Source: Nocardioides palaemonis
GTDB lineage: Bacteria; Actinomycetota; Actinomycetes; Propionibacteriales; Nocardioidaceae
Assembly (NCBI RefSeq): GCF_018275325.1
Contig: NZ_JAGVQR010000003.1
Location: forward strand, 124,001 to 188,000
Reading direction: 5' to 3'
Length of the DNA stretch: 64,000 nucleotides
Below the pieces are notes generated by a model, which saw nothing but the letters and a program-made list of their open reading frames with translations, was not told the DNA's origin and searched no databases. The translations under genes were made by a program, and so were the position numbers. How positions within the stretch are numbered: position 1 is the stretch's first letter; every line of letters starts with the position of its first letter. Positions 49,230 to 58,153 of this stretch are shown in pieces.

Positions 49230-49991
49230 ATGGGAGTCATGGACCTGTTCCGCCTCGACGACAGGGTCGTCATCGTCACCGGCGCCTCGAGCGGGCTGGG
49301 CGTCGCGTTCGCGCACGTCTTCGCCGAGGCCGGCGCCGACCTGGTGCTCGGCGCGCGCCGCGCCGACAAGCTGGAGCGGGTGGCCGAGTCGGTCCGCTCG
49401 ACCGGTCGCCGGGTGCTGACCGTCGAGACCGACGTCGCGGACCCCGAGCAGTGCCAGCGGCTGGTCGACGCGGCGATGGAGAAGTTCGGCCGGGTCGACG
49501 TGCTGGTCAACAACGCCGGCCTCGGCACCGCGGTGCCGGCCACCCGGGAGACCCCCGAGCAGTTCCGCTCGGTCATCGACGTCAACCTCAACGGCTGCTA
49601 CTGGATGGCGCAGGCGTGCGGCCGGGTGATGCAGCCCGGGTCGAGCATCATCAACATCTCCTCGATCCTCGGGATCACGACCGGCGGCCTCCCGCAGGCG
49701 GCGTACTCCGCGTCCAAGGCCGGCCTCGGCGGCCTGACCCGCGACCTCGCACAGCAGTGGACCGGCCGCAAGGGGATCCGGGTCAACGCCCTCGCCCCCG
49801 GCTTCTTCTCCTCCGAGATGACCGAGACCTATCCCGACGGCTACCTCGACCTCGCCCTCCAGCGGGTCCCGGCCGGCCGCAAGGGCGACCCGCACGAGCT
49901 CGCCGCGACCGCGGTGTGGCTGGCCTCCGACGCCGCCGGCTACGTCACCGGCCAGATGATCCCGGTCGACGGCGGCCTGACGATCGCCTGA
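49230..49991 (+). CDS. SDR-family oxidoreductase
   Basis: 253 residues, classical short-chain dehydrogenase. The cofactor motif VTGASSGLGVA (T-G-x3-G-x-G) is at about 14-24, NNAGLG follows, and the catalytic Ser/Tyr/Lys are in ISSILG and YSASKAG. The acidic/basic switch ARRADK (Arg in the cofactor region) fits NADP(H) preference. GQMIPVDGGLTIA is the typical end. Reaction unknown; 3-oxoacyl reductase-like. The ATG is 6 nt after TAGGGT. Confidence 0.92.
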   Translation: MGVMDLFRLDDRVVIVTGASSGLGVAFAHVFAEAGADLVLGARRADKLERVAESVRSTGRRVLTVETDVADPEQCQRLVDAAMEKFGRVDVLVNNAGLGTAVPATRETPEQFRSVIDVNLNGCYWMAQACGRVMQPGSSIINISSILGITTGGLPQAAYSASKAGLGGLTRDLAQQWTGRKGIRVNALAPGFFSSEMTETYPDGYLDLALQRVPAGRKGDPHELAATAVWLASDAAGYVTGQMIPVDGGLTIA

Positions 49992-50050
49992 ACCCGACGG
50001 TGGAGCCCGGTGCCCGACCTACCGGCCCCTCGCTCCACTGACGGTCACGG

Positions 50051-51019
50051 TCAGAGCCAGGGCTCGCCGGCGACGACCCCGTCCGTACGCCGTCCGGCGG
50101 CCGCGTCGGCCAGCCAGGCCTCGCCGTCCTGCACGCCGGTCCCCGACCACCCGTCGAGCGAGCGGACGACGGACGCCGATCCCTCGCGCACCGCGTAGAC
50201 CCCGCCGCCGAGGGCGAGGACGAACGCGTCGTCGATCTCGCGCAGGAACGACGCCGACCCGTCGTCGCACGCGTCGCACCCGCAGTGGGGCTGGCCGGTG
50301 AGGACCTCGGCCGGGTCGCCGACCCCGACCTTCACGAACGTGTCGTCGCTGAAGGTCCCCACGACGATCGGCAGCGTGCCCGGAGCACCGCGCACGACCG
50401 TGGCGCCGGAGGGCGGGAGGTGCTGCTCCCCCACCCACTCCACCGACGCCGGGTCCGTGGGCTCCGCCGTGCCGAGCCCGGCGGCGACGATCGCCTCGAC
50501 CCACGCGTCGGTCCGACGCGCGAGCAGCCGGTAGCGCTCCGGGTCCTCGCTGCGGGAGTACTCCTCCTCGGCGGGCGGGGCCCCGCCCGGGTGCGGGTCG
50601 GGCCAGTCCGCGAGGTCGCCCCGCAGGCGGGCGAACGCCTCGTCGACGGCAGGGACCAGAGAGGCCGCGGCGAACCGGCGGCGGTCGGGCCGGGTGGTGA
50701 CCGTGACGTCGTCGAGGACGGCGCTCGCCGTCTCGCCGGACGGGACGCCGAGGGAGAGCGAGGCCAGCGGCTCGTCCACGTCGGACTTGTCGGACTCGTC
50801 GGCCCACCCCATGTACCAGGACGCACCCTCCAGGGCCACCGGCTCACCCACCGGCGACAGGGTCACCTGCAGTCCCGCGTCGTCGTGGAGCACCCGGCGC
50901 GGCCAGTGCGCGCTCGGCGTGAACCCGAGGGCGAGCAGCAGGTCGGCGACGCGGTCCGGGTCGGGCGGGGTGAGCCCCAGCCACTCCACGACCGGTCCGT
51001 CGGCAGGGCCCGACGGCAT
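50051..51019 (-). CDS. VOC C-terminal half fused to DUF6226-like domain
   Basis: 322 residues from ATG 51019 in the frame that continues upstream to about 51054. The first part, VVEWLGLTPPDPDRVADLL then LGFTPSAHWPRR, is the second half of a VOC protein. The C-terminal part matches DUF6226: EYSRSEDPERYRLLARRTDAW, VKVGVGDPAEVL, HCGCDACDDG and VVRSLDGWSG. Just upstream, ending PFLIQWTTP, the VOC half should join the VOC gene at 51037-51438; a one-base loss near 51051-51055 appears to separate them. If so the two entries are one gene of about 460 codons. Confidence 0.65.
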   Translation of the reverse strand: MPSGPADGPVVEWLGLTPPDPDRVADLLLALGFTPSAHWPRRVLHDDAGLQVTLSPVGEPVALEGASWYMGWADESDKSDVDEPLASLSLGVPSGETASAVLDDVTVTTRPDRRRFAAASLVPAVDEAFARLRGDLADWPDPHPGGAPPAEEEYSRSEDPERYRLLARRTDAWVEAIVAAGLGTAEPTDPASVEWVGEQHLPPSGATVVRGAPGTLPIVVGTFSDDTFVKVGVGDPAEVLTGQPHCGCDACDDGSASFLREIDDAFVLALGGGVYAVREGSASVVRSLDGWSGTGVQDGEAWLADAAAGRRTDGVVAGEPWL

Positions 51020-51036
51020 CGGCGTCGTCCACTGGA

Positions 51037-51438
51037 TCAGGAACGGCAGGTCCAGTCGTAGGGCTGCGAGCCGATGTCGCACACGATCCACTCGACGACG
51101 TCGCCCTCCGGGGTGCGCCGCGACCCCGGCACCGCCGGCTCGGGGTCGAAGCCGGCCGCGACCAGTGCGGCCCGGGCCTCCTCGACGTCGTCGACGGCGA
51201 CCGCCCACGAGATCGGGCCCCGGGCCGAGCGGATCCGGTCGAGCCACGGGTTCGCCTCGTCGCGGCCGGCGGCGATCAGCTCGACGTAGGCCGGTCCCGG
51301 GCCGCGCACCAGGACGTTCTCGGTGCCGACGGGGTGCGCTCCCCCGCGCTCGGCCCGCAGCCCCGCCGCCGACCACCGGGCCGCCGCGGCGTCGAGGTCC
51401 TCGACGGCGACGACCAGGTGGTCGAAGCGGGCTGCCAC
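51037..51438 (-). CDS. VOC-family (Glyoxalase-like) protein, N-terminal half
   Basis: 133 residues. The start MAARFDHLVVAVEDLDAAAA and the segments GTENVLVRGPGPAYVELIA and PISWAVAVDDVEEARAAL are VOC hallmarks of a Glyoxalase_3-like protein, which is usually about 210 residues. The frame ends at SQPYDWTCRS; the expected continuation (PFLIQWTTP) is present immediately in another frame, so a single-base deletion near 51051-51055 is likely. Substrate unknown. Confidence 0.7.
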   Translation of the reverse strand: MAARFDHLVVAVEDLDAAAARWSAAGLRAERGGAHPVGTENVLVRGPGPAYVELIAAGRDEANPWLDRIRSARGPISWAVAVDDVEEARAALVAAGFDPEPAVPGSRRTPEGDVVEWIVCDIGSQPYDWTCRS

Positions 51439-51451
51439 GACCGGTCCGGCC

Positions 51452-52708
51452 TCAGGCGCGGGCGGCGGCGAGGATGTCGGTGACGGCCGCGACCAGCCCG
51501 GCGACGTCCTCGTCGCTGGCGACCAGCGGCGGGGCGAAGCGGACGGTCGAGCCGTGGGTGTCCTTGGCGAGGATGCCGCGGGCCATCAGCGCCTCGGACA
51601 TCTGGCGACCGGTCATCAGGCTCGGGTCGATGTCGATGCCGGCCCAGGCGCCGCGCACCCGGACGTCGGAGAGACCCTGGCCGACGAGCGGACCGAAGCC
51701 GGCGACGAGCTGCTCGCCGATCTCGGCCGAGCGGGCCTGGAAGGTGCCCTCCTCGAGCATCGCGACGACCTCGGTGCCGATGGCCGCGGCCAGCGGGTTG
51801 CCGCCGAAGGTCGAGCCGTGCGAGCCCGGCGTGATGACGTCCATGACCTCGTGGTCGGCCGCGATAGCGGAGACCGGGTAGATCCCGCCGCCGAGAGCCT
51901 TGCCCATGATGTAGATGTCGGGGACGACGCCCTCGTGGTCGCAGGCGAAGGTCTTGCCGGAGCGCGCCAGGCCGGACTGGATCTCGTCGGCGATCATCAG
52001 CACGTCGCGCTCGGTGCAGAGCTCGCGCAGCTGCGTGAGGAAGCCCTCGGGCGGCATGACCACGCCGCCCTCGCCCTGGATCGGCTCGAAGAGCACGCCG
52101 ACGGTCGTCTCGTCGATGGCTGCGGCGATCGCCTCGATGTCGCCGTACTTCGCGCTGCGGAAGCCGGTCGTGAACGGCGCGTAGCCCGACGTCGCGACGT
52201 CGTCGTCGGAGAAGCTGACGATGGTCGTGGTGCGGCCGTGGAAGTTGCCCTCCATCGTGATGATGGTGGCCTGCCCGGCCGGGACGCCCTTGACCTCGTA
52301 GCCCCACTTGCGGCTCACCTTGATCGCGGTCTCGACGGCCTCGGCGCCGGAGTTCATCGGCAGGATCATGTCCTTGCCGGTGAGGCGGGTCAGCGCCTCG
52401 GCGAAGCCGCTGAGCTTGTCGTTGAAGAACGCGCGCGACGTCAGGGTCAGCCGGCCGAGCTGCTCGCGGGCCACGGCGACGAGGCGCTCGTTGGAGTGGC
52501 CGAAGTTGAGAGCGGAGTAGCCCGCGAGGCAGTCGAGGTAGCGCTTGCCGTCGACGTCGACGACCCACGCGCCCTCGCCCTGCGCGAGCACCACCGGGAG
52601 GGGGTGGTAGTTGTGCGCGGCGTAGCGCTCGGTCGTCTCGATGTGCGCGGCGGTGCGCTCGGACGTGCCCTCGACGGTGGTGCTGGTGGAGAGGTCAGAC
52701 GCGGTCAT
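51452..52708 (-). CDS. rocD: Ornithine/acetylornithine aminotransferase (RocD-like)
   Basis: 418 residues, class III PLP aminotransferase. Visible are the N-terminal HNYHPLPVVLAQGEGAWVVD, PMNSGAEAVETAIK, the PLP motif IADEIQSGLARSGK and the Schiff-base Lys in YIMGKALGGG; GSHGSTFGGNPLA is also conserved. These match ornithine-oxo-acid transaminase, which converts ornithine and 2-oxoglutarate to glutamate semialdehyde; that product links to proline via proA elsewhere in the window. Acetylornithine transaminase is the main alternative. ATG 52708 is preferred over GTG 52714. Confidence 0.87.
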   Translation of the reverse strand: MTASDLSTSTTVEGTSERTAAHIETTERYAAHNYHPLPVVLAQGEGAWVVDVDGKRYLDCLAGYSALNFGHSNERLVAVAREQLGRLTLTSRAFFNDKLSGFAEALTRLTGKDMILPMNSGAEAVETAIKVSRKWGYEVKGVPAGQATIITMEGNFHGRTTTIVSFSDDDVATSGYAPFTTGFRSAKYGDIEAIAAAIDETTVGVLFEPIQGEGGVVMPPEGFLTQLRELCTERDVLMIADEIQSGLARSGKTFACDHEGVVPDIYIMGKALGGGIYPVSAIAADHEVMDVITPGSHGSTFGGNPLAAAIGTEVVAMLEEGTFQARSAEIGEQLVAGFGPLVGQGLSDVRVRGAWAGIDIDPSLMTGRQMSEALMARGILAKDTHGSTVRFAPPLVASDEDVAGLVAAVTDILAAARA

Positions 52709-52729
52709 GGGCACATGGTGCCACCGGCC

Positions 52730-54355
52730 CTACGGATTGGCCGAGTCGACGGCCAGGTCCTCTCGTCGGGCCGATCCGAGCGACAGGCTCGCGAGCAGCC
52801 CGAGCAGCAGGAACCCGGCTGCGGCGGCCGCCGCGACGCGCGTCGCGTCGGTCAGCGCCTGCCGGGCGTCCTGCGCGGCCTGGGCGGTCGACGGGTCTGC
52901 CGCCAGGCCCGGGATCGCCGCCCCCGCACTCCCCTTGACCGCCTCCACCACCTGCACCCGCGCCTGCTCCGGCACGCCCTGGCCGGCCAGCTCGGCGTCG
53001 AGCCGGGCGCCGAGGACGGTGAACAGGATGGTGCCGAGGATCGCGATCCCGAACGCGGAGCCGACCTGGCGCGACGTGCTCTGCGTGCCGGACCCCTGAC
53101 CGCTGCGCTCGACCGGGACGTCGGCCAGCACGACCCCGGTCAGCTGGGCGGTGGCGAAGCCGACCCCGACGCCGTAGACGAACAGCAGCGGCGCCGTCAC
53201 CAGCCAGCCGGAGTCGACCCGCAGCAGCAGCGCGATGCCCGCGATGCCCGCGATCTCCAGCCCGATCCCGAGCCGGACGATGAACACGGGCGTACGCGTC
53301 CTCCCGAGCGCGGCGCCGAGCCCGCTGGCCACGAAGCTGCCGGAGGCGAGCGCCAGCAGCACCAGGCCGGTCTCGAAGGCGGAGTAGCCGCGCACGTTCT
53401 GGAACCACAGCGGCAGCGCGAACAGCAGCCCGAACTCCCCGAGGCTGACGATCGCGGCGGCGATGTTGCCGTTGCGGAACGAGGTGATCGAGAAGAGCGA
53501 GAGGTCGAGCATGGCCGCACGACCCGTGGCGTTGCGTCGTCGCTCCACCACCACGAACGCCGCCAGCGCGACGACGCCGACCACGAACGCCACCAGCACC
53601 GGCGAGACCGTCCAGGGCCAGGTCCACCCGCCGACGGAGAGGTCGGTCGAGGAGGTGGTGACCCAGCCGTACGTCCGGCCCTCGATCAGCCCGAAGACGA
53701 GCGCGCCGAAGCCGACCGCGGCGAGCACCGCGCCGGCGACGTCCGCGCCCCTGCCGGTGGCGCGCTCGCGGGACTCGTCGACGAGCAGGTAGAGGCCGAC
53801 GATGACCAGCGCGGTCAGGGGCACGTTGATGCCGAAGGCCCAGCGCCACGAGAAGCTCGTCGTCAGCCAGCCGCCGAGCAGCGGGCCGAGGGCGGCGGTG
53901 CCGCCGATCGTGGCGCCCCAGACGCCGAACGCGATGCCGCGCTCCTTGCCGCGGAAGGTCGCGTTGAGCAGCGACAGCGACGTCGGCAGCATCATCGCGC
54001 CGCCGACGCCCTGCAGGGCGCGGGCGCCGATCAGCCAGCCGGCCGTGTCGGCGGTCGCAGCGAGGACGCTGGACAGGCCGAACACCAGCGCGCCGAGCGC
54101 GAAGAGGCGACGTCTCCCCCACTGGTCGGCGATCCGGCCGAAGACCAGCAGCAGCGCGGCGAAGACCAGCGTGTAGACCTCCTGCACCCATTGGGCCTCG
54201 GTGGAGGTGATGCCGAGGTCGTCGATGATCGAGGGCACCGCGACGTTGACGATCGTGGAGTCGACGATGATCAGCGAGACGCCGAGGCTGATGACCACCA
54301 GCCCGAGCCACCTGCGACGGTCCGACCTGGGCTGCACGGGTGCGTCACTCGCCAT
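52730..54355 (-). CDS. DHA2-family MFS drug transporter (EmrB/QacA type)
   Basis: 541 residues with 14 predicted transmembrane helices, the DHA2 hallmark. The N-terminal VVISLGVSLIIVDSTIVNVAVP and the antiporter motif C region GPLLGGWLTTSFSWRWAFGI are typical. Proton-coupled multidrug export is the family function; the substrate is unknown. ATG 54355 is selected because the upstream frame runs into the tRNA gene. The C-terminal 60 residues are Ala-rich and probably lie after the last helix pair. Confidence 0.9.
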   Translation of the reverse strand: MASDAPVQPRSDRRRWLGLVVISLGVSLIIVDSTIVNVAVPSIIDDLGITSTEAQWVQEVYTLVFAALLLVFGRIADQWGRRRLFALGALVFGLSSVLAATADTAGWLIGARALQGVGGAMMLPTSLSLLNATFRGKERGIAFGVWGATIGGTAALGPLLGGWLTTSFSWRWAFGINVPLTALVIVGLYLLVDESRERATGRGADVAGAVLAAVGFGALVFGLIEGRTYGWVTTSSTDLSVGGWTWPWTVSPVLVAFVVGVVALAAFVVVERRRNATGRAAMLDLSLFSITSFRNGNIAAAIVSLGEFGLLFALPLWFQNVRGYSAFETGLVLLALASGSFVASGLGAALGRTRTPVFIVRLGIGLEIAGIAGIALLLRVDSGWLVTAPLLFVYGVGVGFATAQLTGVVLADVPVERSGQGSGTQSTSRQVGSAFGIAILGTILFTVLGARLDAELAGQGVPEQARVQVVEAVKGSAGAAIPGLAADPSTAQAAQDARQALTDATRVAAAAAAGFLLLGLLASLSLGSARREDLAVDSANP

Positions 54356-54382
54356 GCTGGCGAAGATAGCGCCAGGACGCAG

Positions 54383-54412
54383 AAGAGCCCGGTGCAGGTG
54401 CACCGGGCTCTT
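54383..54412 (-). terminator. Terminator of tRNA-Ala
   Basis: On the minus strand AAGAGCCCGGTGCA and TGCACCGGGCTCTT pair perfectly around a 2-nt centre (in practice a 6-nt loop), ending CTTCT. It lies 9 bp after the tRNA 3' end and before the MFS gene. Confidence 0.75.
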
Positions 54413-54421
54413 CTCGTTCGG

Positions 54422-54494
54422 TGGAGCTGAGGGGACTCGAACCCCTGACCCTCTGCATGCCATGCAGATGCGCTACCAGCTGCGCCACAGCCCC
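54422..54494 (-). tRNA. tRNA-Ala(GGC)
   Basis: 73 nt on the minus strand from GGGGCTG to CAGCTCCA. The acceptor stem pairs fully and includes the G3-U70 wobble that marks alanine tRNAs, with A73 as discriminator. The anticodon loop ATGGCAT inside stem TCTGC/GCAGA gives anticodon GGC, decoding GCC and GCU. The T-arm GGTTCGAGTCC is canonical. The 3' CCA is not encoded (CCG follows). Confidence 0.97.
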
Positions 54495-54569
54495 AACTTC
54501 GCCGCCCGCGAGGGGCAACGCGGAGAACATTAGCCGACACCGGCGGCGAGGTGAAATCCGGGGGTGGGT

Positions 54570-55040
54570 CTAGGTGAGCAGGCGCCAGAGCAGCCAGATC
54601 CCGAGCACCGTCGCCACCACACCGGCGACCACCGGGACCAGCATCAGGGCCACGGCTCCCACGACGTAGGCGACCGAGGGCGGCTCGCGCAGCGGCTGCC
54701 GCTCGACCTCGCGCAGCAGCAGCCTGAGGTTCTTGCGGTTGGCCCGGTGGGCGACGTCGAGCAGGTCGCCGACGCCGGGGACCAGGCCGAGCACCGCGTC
54801 GGCGAGCAGGTTGAGCCCCATCCGCGCCAGCACCACCATCGGGACCCGCGCCCGGATCGCGTCGCGGACGATGATCCCGGACAGGGCGCTGCCGAGCGCG
54901 TCCCCGATGCCCGGCACCAGCCCGATCAGGGCGTCCGCCCCGATCCCGATCTTGGTGCCGGGGACCGTGACGGCGTCGTCCATCACGCGGGCGACCTGCC
55001 GGCTGGCCGCGACGTCGACCTCACGCGCGCGGTCGGTCAC
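54570..55040 (-). CDS. DUF4112 membrane protein
   Basis: 156 residues. The DUF4112 core has GTKIGIGADALIGLVPGIGD and a second copy near GLNLLADAVLGLVPGVGDLLD, and a C-terminal transmembrane region AYVVGAVALMLVPVVAGVVA. Function unknown. GTG 55040 overlaps the stop of the histidine-phosphatase gene by 4 bp (GTGA), so the two are coupled. Confidence 0.85.
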   Translation of the reverse strand: MTDRAREVDVAASRQVARVMDDAVTVPGTKIGIGADALIGLVPGIGDALGSALSGIIVRDAIRARVPMVVLARMGLNLLADAVLGLVPGVGDLLDVAHRANRKNLRLLLREVERQPLREPPSVAYVVGAVALMLVPVVAGVVATVLGIWLLWRLLT

Positions 55041-55663
55041 GGGGCGACCCGGTTCCACGCGGTCAGCCGCCAGCGCGCCTCGCCGCCGGTCCAGACCGAC
55101 GCGGAGTGGGTGAGCTCGATCCAGCCGCAGTTGGCGAGCACCCCGAGGCTCTCCCCCGGGTCGTCGCCCCAGCCGAGAAAGGCAGGCACCACGACGCGCA
55201 GCGCCGCGCCGTGCGAGACCAGCACGCCGGTCTCGCCCTCGCGCAGGCCCTCGGCACGCTCCGTCAGCGCCGGCAGGAACCGCTGCAGCACGTCGTCGCG
55301 GGTCTCGCGCCCCGGGATCGCGTCGACGTTGCCGGCGAGCAGCTCGGCGTGCTCGCCGGGGTGCGCGGCGGCGTACTCGTCGGAGGTCAGGCCCACGCGG
55401 TTGGGGCCGATGTCGAACTCGCGCAGGCGGGCGTCGAGCACCGGCGTCAGGCCGCACTCGGCGCCGACCGCCGTCGCCGTCTGGGCGGCCCGGGAGAGGT
55501 CGGAGGACCACAGCGCGACCGGACGCATCTCCGCCAGCAGCGGTGCCACGGCCTTGGCCTGCGCCTGCCCGACGTCGTCGAGCGGCACGTCGGCGTGCCC
55601 CTGCGCGCGTCCCGAGTCGTTCCAGGCGGTACGCCCGTGGCGCAGGAGGACGATCCGCCTCAC
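55037..55663 (-). CDS. Histidine phosphatase (phosphoglycerate-mutase-like)
   Basis: 208 residues. The catalytic motif LLRHGRTAWN gives the phospho-accepting His near residue 9; the second His is in VLVSHGAALRVV. Synteny with rsfS and nadD matches the M. tuberculosis gpgP (Rv2419c) position, the glucosyl-3-phosphoglycerate phosphatase of polymethylated polysaccharide synthesis, so GpgP is a good candidate. Generic phosphatase activity is the alternative. GTG 55663 overlaps the rsfS stop by 4 bp. Confidence 0.88.
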   Translation of the reverse strand: MRRIVLLRHGRTAWNDSGRAQGHADVPLDDVGQAQAKAVAPLLAEMRPVALWSSDLSRAAQTATAVGAECGLTPVLDARLREFDIGPNRVGLTSDEYAAAHPGEHAELLAGNVDAIPGRETRDDVLQRFLPALTERAEGLREGETGVLVSHGAALRVVVPAFLGWGDDPGESLGVLANCGWIELTHSASVWTGGEARWRLTAWNRVAP

Positions 55664-56019
55664 GTCAGCGTGAGCGGGATGAGCGGGCAGTCGCTCCACA
55701 GGCGCTCGAGGGCGTAGAAGGAGCGCTCCTCCTCGTGCTGGACGTGCACCACGATGTCGCCGTAGTCGAGCAGCACCCAGCGCCCCTCCTTGTGGCCCTC
55801 GCGCCGGATCGGCTTGGCGCCGGCCTCGCGGAGCTTGTCCTCGACCTCGTCGACGATCGCCCCGACCGCGCGCTCGTTGCTGGCGCTGGCCAGCACGAAG
55901 GCGTCGGTGATGGCGAGCTGGTCGCTGACGTCGAACGCCAGGACCTGGTCGGCCTTCTTGTCGTGCGCGGCCTGGGCCGCGACGGCGACGAGGTCGAGGG
56001 CGTGGTCGGTGGCAGTCAT
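55660..56019 (-). CDS. rsfS: Ribosome silencing factor RsfS
   Basis: 119 residues. The DUF143/RsfS signatures are [20 protein letters not shown] and [18 protein letters not shown], then [20 protein letters not shown]. RsfS binds L14 of the 50S subunit and blocks joining with 30S in starvation. The ATG overlaps the nadD stop (ATGA) and the stop overlaps the next GTG: a tightly coupled nadD-rsfS-phosphatase-DUF4112 operon. Confidence 0.95.
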   Translation of the reverse strand: MTATDHALDLVAVAAQAAHDKKADQVLAFDVSDQLAITDAFVLASASNERAVGAIVDEVEDKLREAGAKPIRREGHKEGRWVLLDYGDIVVHVQHEEERSFYALERLWSDCPLIPLTLT

Positions 56020-56645
56020 GCAGGGTCCTTGCTGCTGGGAGAGGTGTAGAGGTCGTGCTTCGCGATGTACTGCACCACACCGTCCGGCACGAGGTACCAG
56101 ACGGGCTCGCCGCGACGCTTGCGGTCGCGGCAGTCGGTGGAGGAGATCGCGAGCGCCGGGATCTCGACCATCGTCACCCGGTCGGCGGGGATCTTGGCGA
56201 GCGTGTCCGGGTCCATCGTGTAGCCGGGGCGCGTGCAGCCGACGAAGTTGGCGAGCTCGAAGAGCTCCTCGGCGTCGCGCCAGGTGAAGATGTCGGCCAG
56301 CGCGTCGGCGCCGGTGATGAAGAACAGCTCCGCGTCCGGCATCTCGGTGCGCAGGTCGCGCAGCGTGTCGATCGTGTACGTCCGCCCGGTCCGGTCGATG
56401 TCGACGCGGGAGACGTTGAAGCGCGGGTTGGCGGCGGTGGCGACCACCGTCATGAGGTAGCGGTGCTCGGCCGCGGTGACGTCGCGCTCGCTCTTCTGCC
56501 ACGGGTCGCCGGTGGGCACGAAGACGACCTCGTCGAGGTCGAACCACGACTGGACCTCGGAGGCGGCCACGAGGTGGCCGTGGTGGATGGGGTCGAAGGT
56601 GCCGCCCATCACCCCCACCCGGCGCGGCGCCTGCTGGTCGGGCAC
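56016..56645 (-). CDS. nadD: Nicotinate-nucleotide adenylyltransferase
   Basis: 209 residues. The HxGH-type nucleotidyltransferase motif is [12 protein letters not shown] at about 14-25, and the second motif region ISSTDCR lies near 171. NadD adenylates nicotinate mononucleotide in NAD synthesis. GTG 56645 lies 5 bp after the stop of a 50-residue membrane-protein gene. Confidence 0.95.
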   Translation of the reverse strand: MPDQQAPRRVGVMGGTFDPIHHGHLVAASEVQSWFDLDEVVFVPTGDPWQKSERDVTAAEHRYLMTVVATAANPRFNVSRVDIDRTGRTYTIDTLRDLRTEMPDAELFFITGADALADIFTWRDAEELFELANFVGCTRPGYTMDPDTLAKIPADRVTMVEIPALAISSTDCRDRKRRGEPVWYLVPDGVVQYIAKHDLYTSPSSKDPA

Positions 56646-56650
56646 GTCGC

Positions 56651-56803
56651 TCAGCTGTGCTCGCGCCCGCCGCCGAAGGAGACCACGGCGAGCAGCAGGG
56701 CGAGCAGCAGCCCCAGGGCGATCACACCCACGAGGTAGGGGTGGACCAGGGGCTCACCGTGCTCGGCGGACTCGGCGGCAAGCGTGATGGCGGTGCTCAG
56801 CAT
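56651..56803 (-). CDS. 50-residue single-span membrane protein
   Basis: ATG 56803 opens a 50-codon frame: an N-terminal [16 protein letters not shown], one transmembrane helix ([20 protein letters not shown]) and the tail GGGREHS. It is short and easily missed. TAGGAT lies 6 nt upstream (leaderless spacing), it ends 5 bp before nadD, and its composition matches neighbours. A small membrane protein at this position is common in Nocardioides-like genomes. Function unknown. Confidence 0.7.
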   Translation of the reverse strand: MLSTAITLAAESAEHGEPLVHPYLVGVIALGLLLALLLAVVSFGGGREHS

Positions 56804-56809
56804 GGCGCG

Positions 56810-56815
56810 ATCCTA
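56810..56815 (-). promoter_or_regulatory. -10 hexamer TAGGAT before small membrane protein-nadD operon
   Basis: TAGGAT on the minus strand, 6 nt before the ATG at 56803. Confidence 0.45.
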
Positions 56816-56832
56816 TCGCCTGCGCCCGCGGC

Positions 56833-58095
56833 TCAGCGCACGTGGCCGTCGCCGACGACGACGTACTTGGTCGAGGTCATCTCGGGCAGGCCCATCGGGC
56901 CGCGCGCGTGGAGCTTCTGGGTGGAGATGCCGATCTCGGCCCCGAAGCCCAGCTCGCCGCCGTCGGTGAAGCGCGTGGACGCGTTGACGAGCACGGCGGC
57001 GGAGTCGACGGCTGCCACGAAGCGGCGGATGGTGGCCTGGTCGCGCGCCACGATCGCCTCGGTGTGGCCGGTGGAGAAGCGGCGTACGTGCGCGATGGCC
57101 TCCTCCACGTCGTCGACCACCGCCGCGGAGATCTCGAGGGCGAGGAACTCGGCGCCGTGGTCCTCGTCGGTCGCCGCCAGCACGCCGTCGTGGACCGCGA
57201 ACGCGGGGTCGCCGTGCACGAGCACCCCGGCGTCCTGGAGCGCCGCGACGACCCGCGGCACGAACGTGTCGGCGACGTCGCGGTGCACCAGCAGCGACTC
57301 GGCGGCGTTGCAGACGCTGGTGCGCTGGGTCTTGGCGTTGAGCACGATCGCGAGGGCCTGGTCGAGGTCGGCCGACGCGTCGACGTAGACGTGGCAGTTG
57401 CCGACGCCGGTCTCGATGACCGGCACGGTCGAGCCCTCGACCACGCTGCGGATCAGCCCTGCGCCGCCGCGCGGGATCAGCACGTCGACCAGCCCGCGCG
57501 CCCGCATCAGGGCCGTGACGCTGTCGCGCGACTCCCCCGGCACCAGCTGCACGACGTCCGCGGGGAGGCCCTCAGCGGCCACTGCGTCACGCATCGCAGC
57601 GACGAGGGCGGCGTTGCTCGACCGTGCGCTCGACGAGCCGCGCAGCAGGACCGCGTTGCCGGACTTGAGGCAGATCCCGGCCGCGTCGACGGTCACGTTG
57701 GGGCGCGCCTCGTAGACCATCGCCACCACCCCGAAGGGGACGCGCACCTGACGCATCTCCAGCCCGTTGGCCAGGGTGCTGCCCCGCACCACCTCGCCGA
57801 CCGGGTCCGGCAGCCCGGCCACGTCGCGGAGCCCCTGGGCCATCGCGGCCAGCCGGTCGTCGTCGAGCCGGAGGCGGTCGACGATGTTGGCCGGCGTGCC
57901 CGCCTCCTCGGCGCGGGCCACGTCCTCGGCGTTCGCCGCCAGCACCGCGGGTGCGGCGTCGAGGACCGCGGCGGCCATCGCGTGCAGCGCCGCGTCCTTG
58001 GTGGCGCGGGTGGCGGTGGCGAGCACGTGGCTCGCCTCGCGGGCGCGCGCGGCGACCTCGCGGACGTCGTCCTCGGCGGCGGTGGAGGGGCTCAC
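56833..58095 (-). CDS. proA: Gamma-glutamyl phosphate reductase
   Basis: 420 residues. ProA reduces gamma-glutamyl phosphate to glutamate semialdehyde with NADPH in proline synthesis. The catalytic Cys is in [10 protein letters not shown] (about C262), with [19 protein letters not shown] and [13 protein letters not shown] typical of the family. GTG 58095 is preferred; TTG 58104 directly overlaps a TAGGGT hexamer (58104-58109). No proB lies within the window downstream of it. The adjoining gene is the small membrane protein/nadD operon. Confidence 0.95.
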   Translation of the reverse strand: MSPSTAAEDDVREVAARAREASHVLATATRATKDAALHAMAAAVLDAAPAVLAANAEDVARAEEAGTPANIVDRLRLDDDRLAAMAQGLRDVAGLPDPVGEVVRGSTLANGLEMRQVRVPFGVVAMVYEARPNVTVDAAGICLKSGNAVLLRGSSSARSSNAALVAAMRDAVAAEGLPADVVQLVPGESRDSVTALMRARGLVDVLIPRGGAGLIRSVVEGSTVPVIETGVGNCHVYVDASADLDQALAIVLNAKTQRTSVCNAAESLLVHRDVADTFVPRVVAALQDAGVLVHGDPAFAVHDGVLAATDEDHGAEFLALEISAAVVDDVEEAIAHVRRFSTGHTEAIVARDQATIRRFVAAVDSAAVLVNASTRFTDGGELGFGAEIGISTQKLHARGPMGLPEMTSTKYVVVGDGHVR

Positions 58096-58103
58096 GGAGA
58101 ACA

Positions 58104-58109
58104 ACCCTA
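58104..58109 (-). promoter_or_regulatory. -10 hexamer TAGGGT of proA
   Basis: TAGGGT on the minus strand with 8 nt to the GTG at 58095; transcription would begin at or just before the start codon. Confidence 0.4.
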
Positions 58110-58153
58110 GGTGTCACGGCAACCGAACGGCGCCCTGTCGCGTCCATCAAGAC

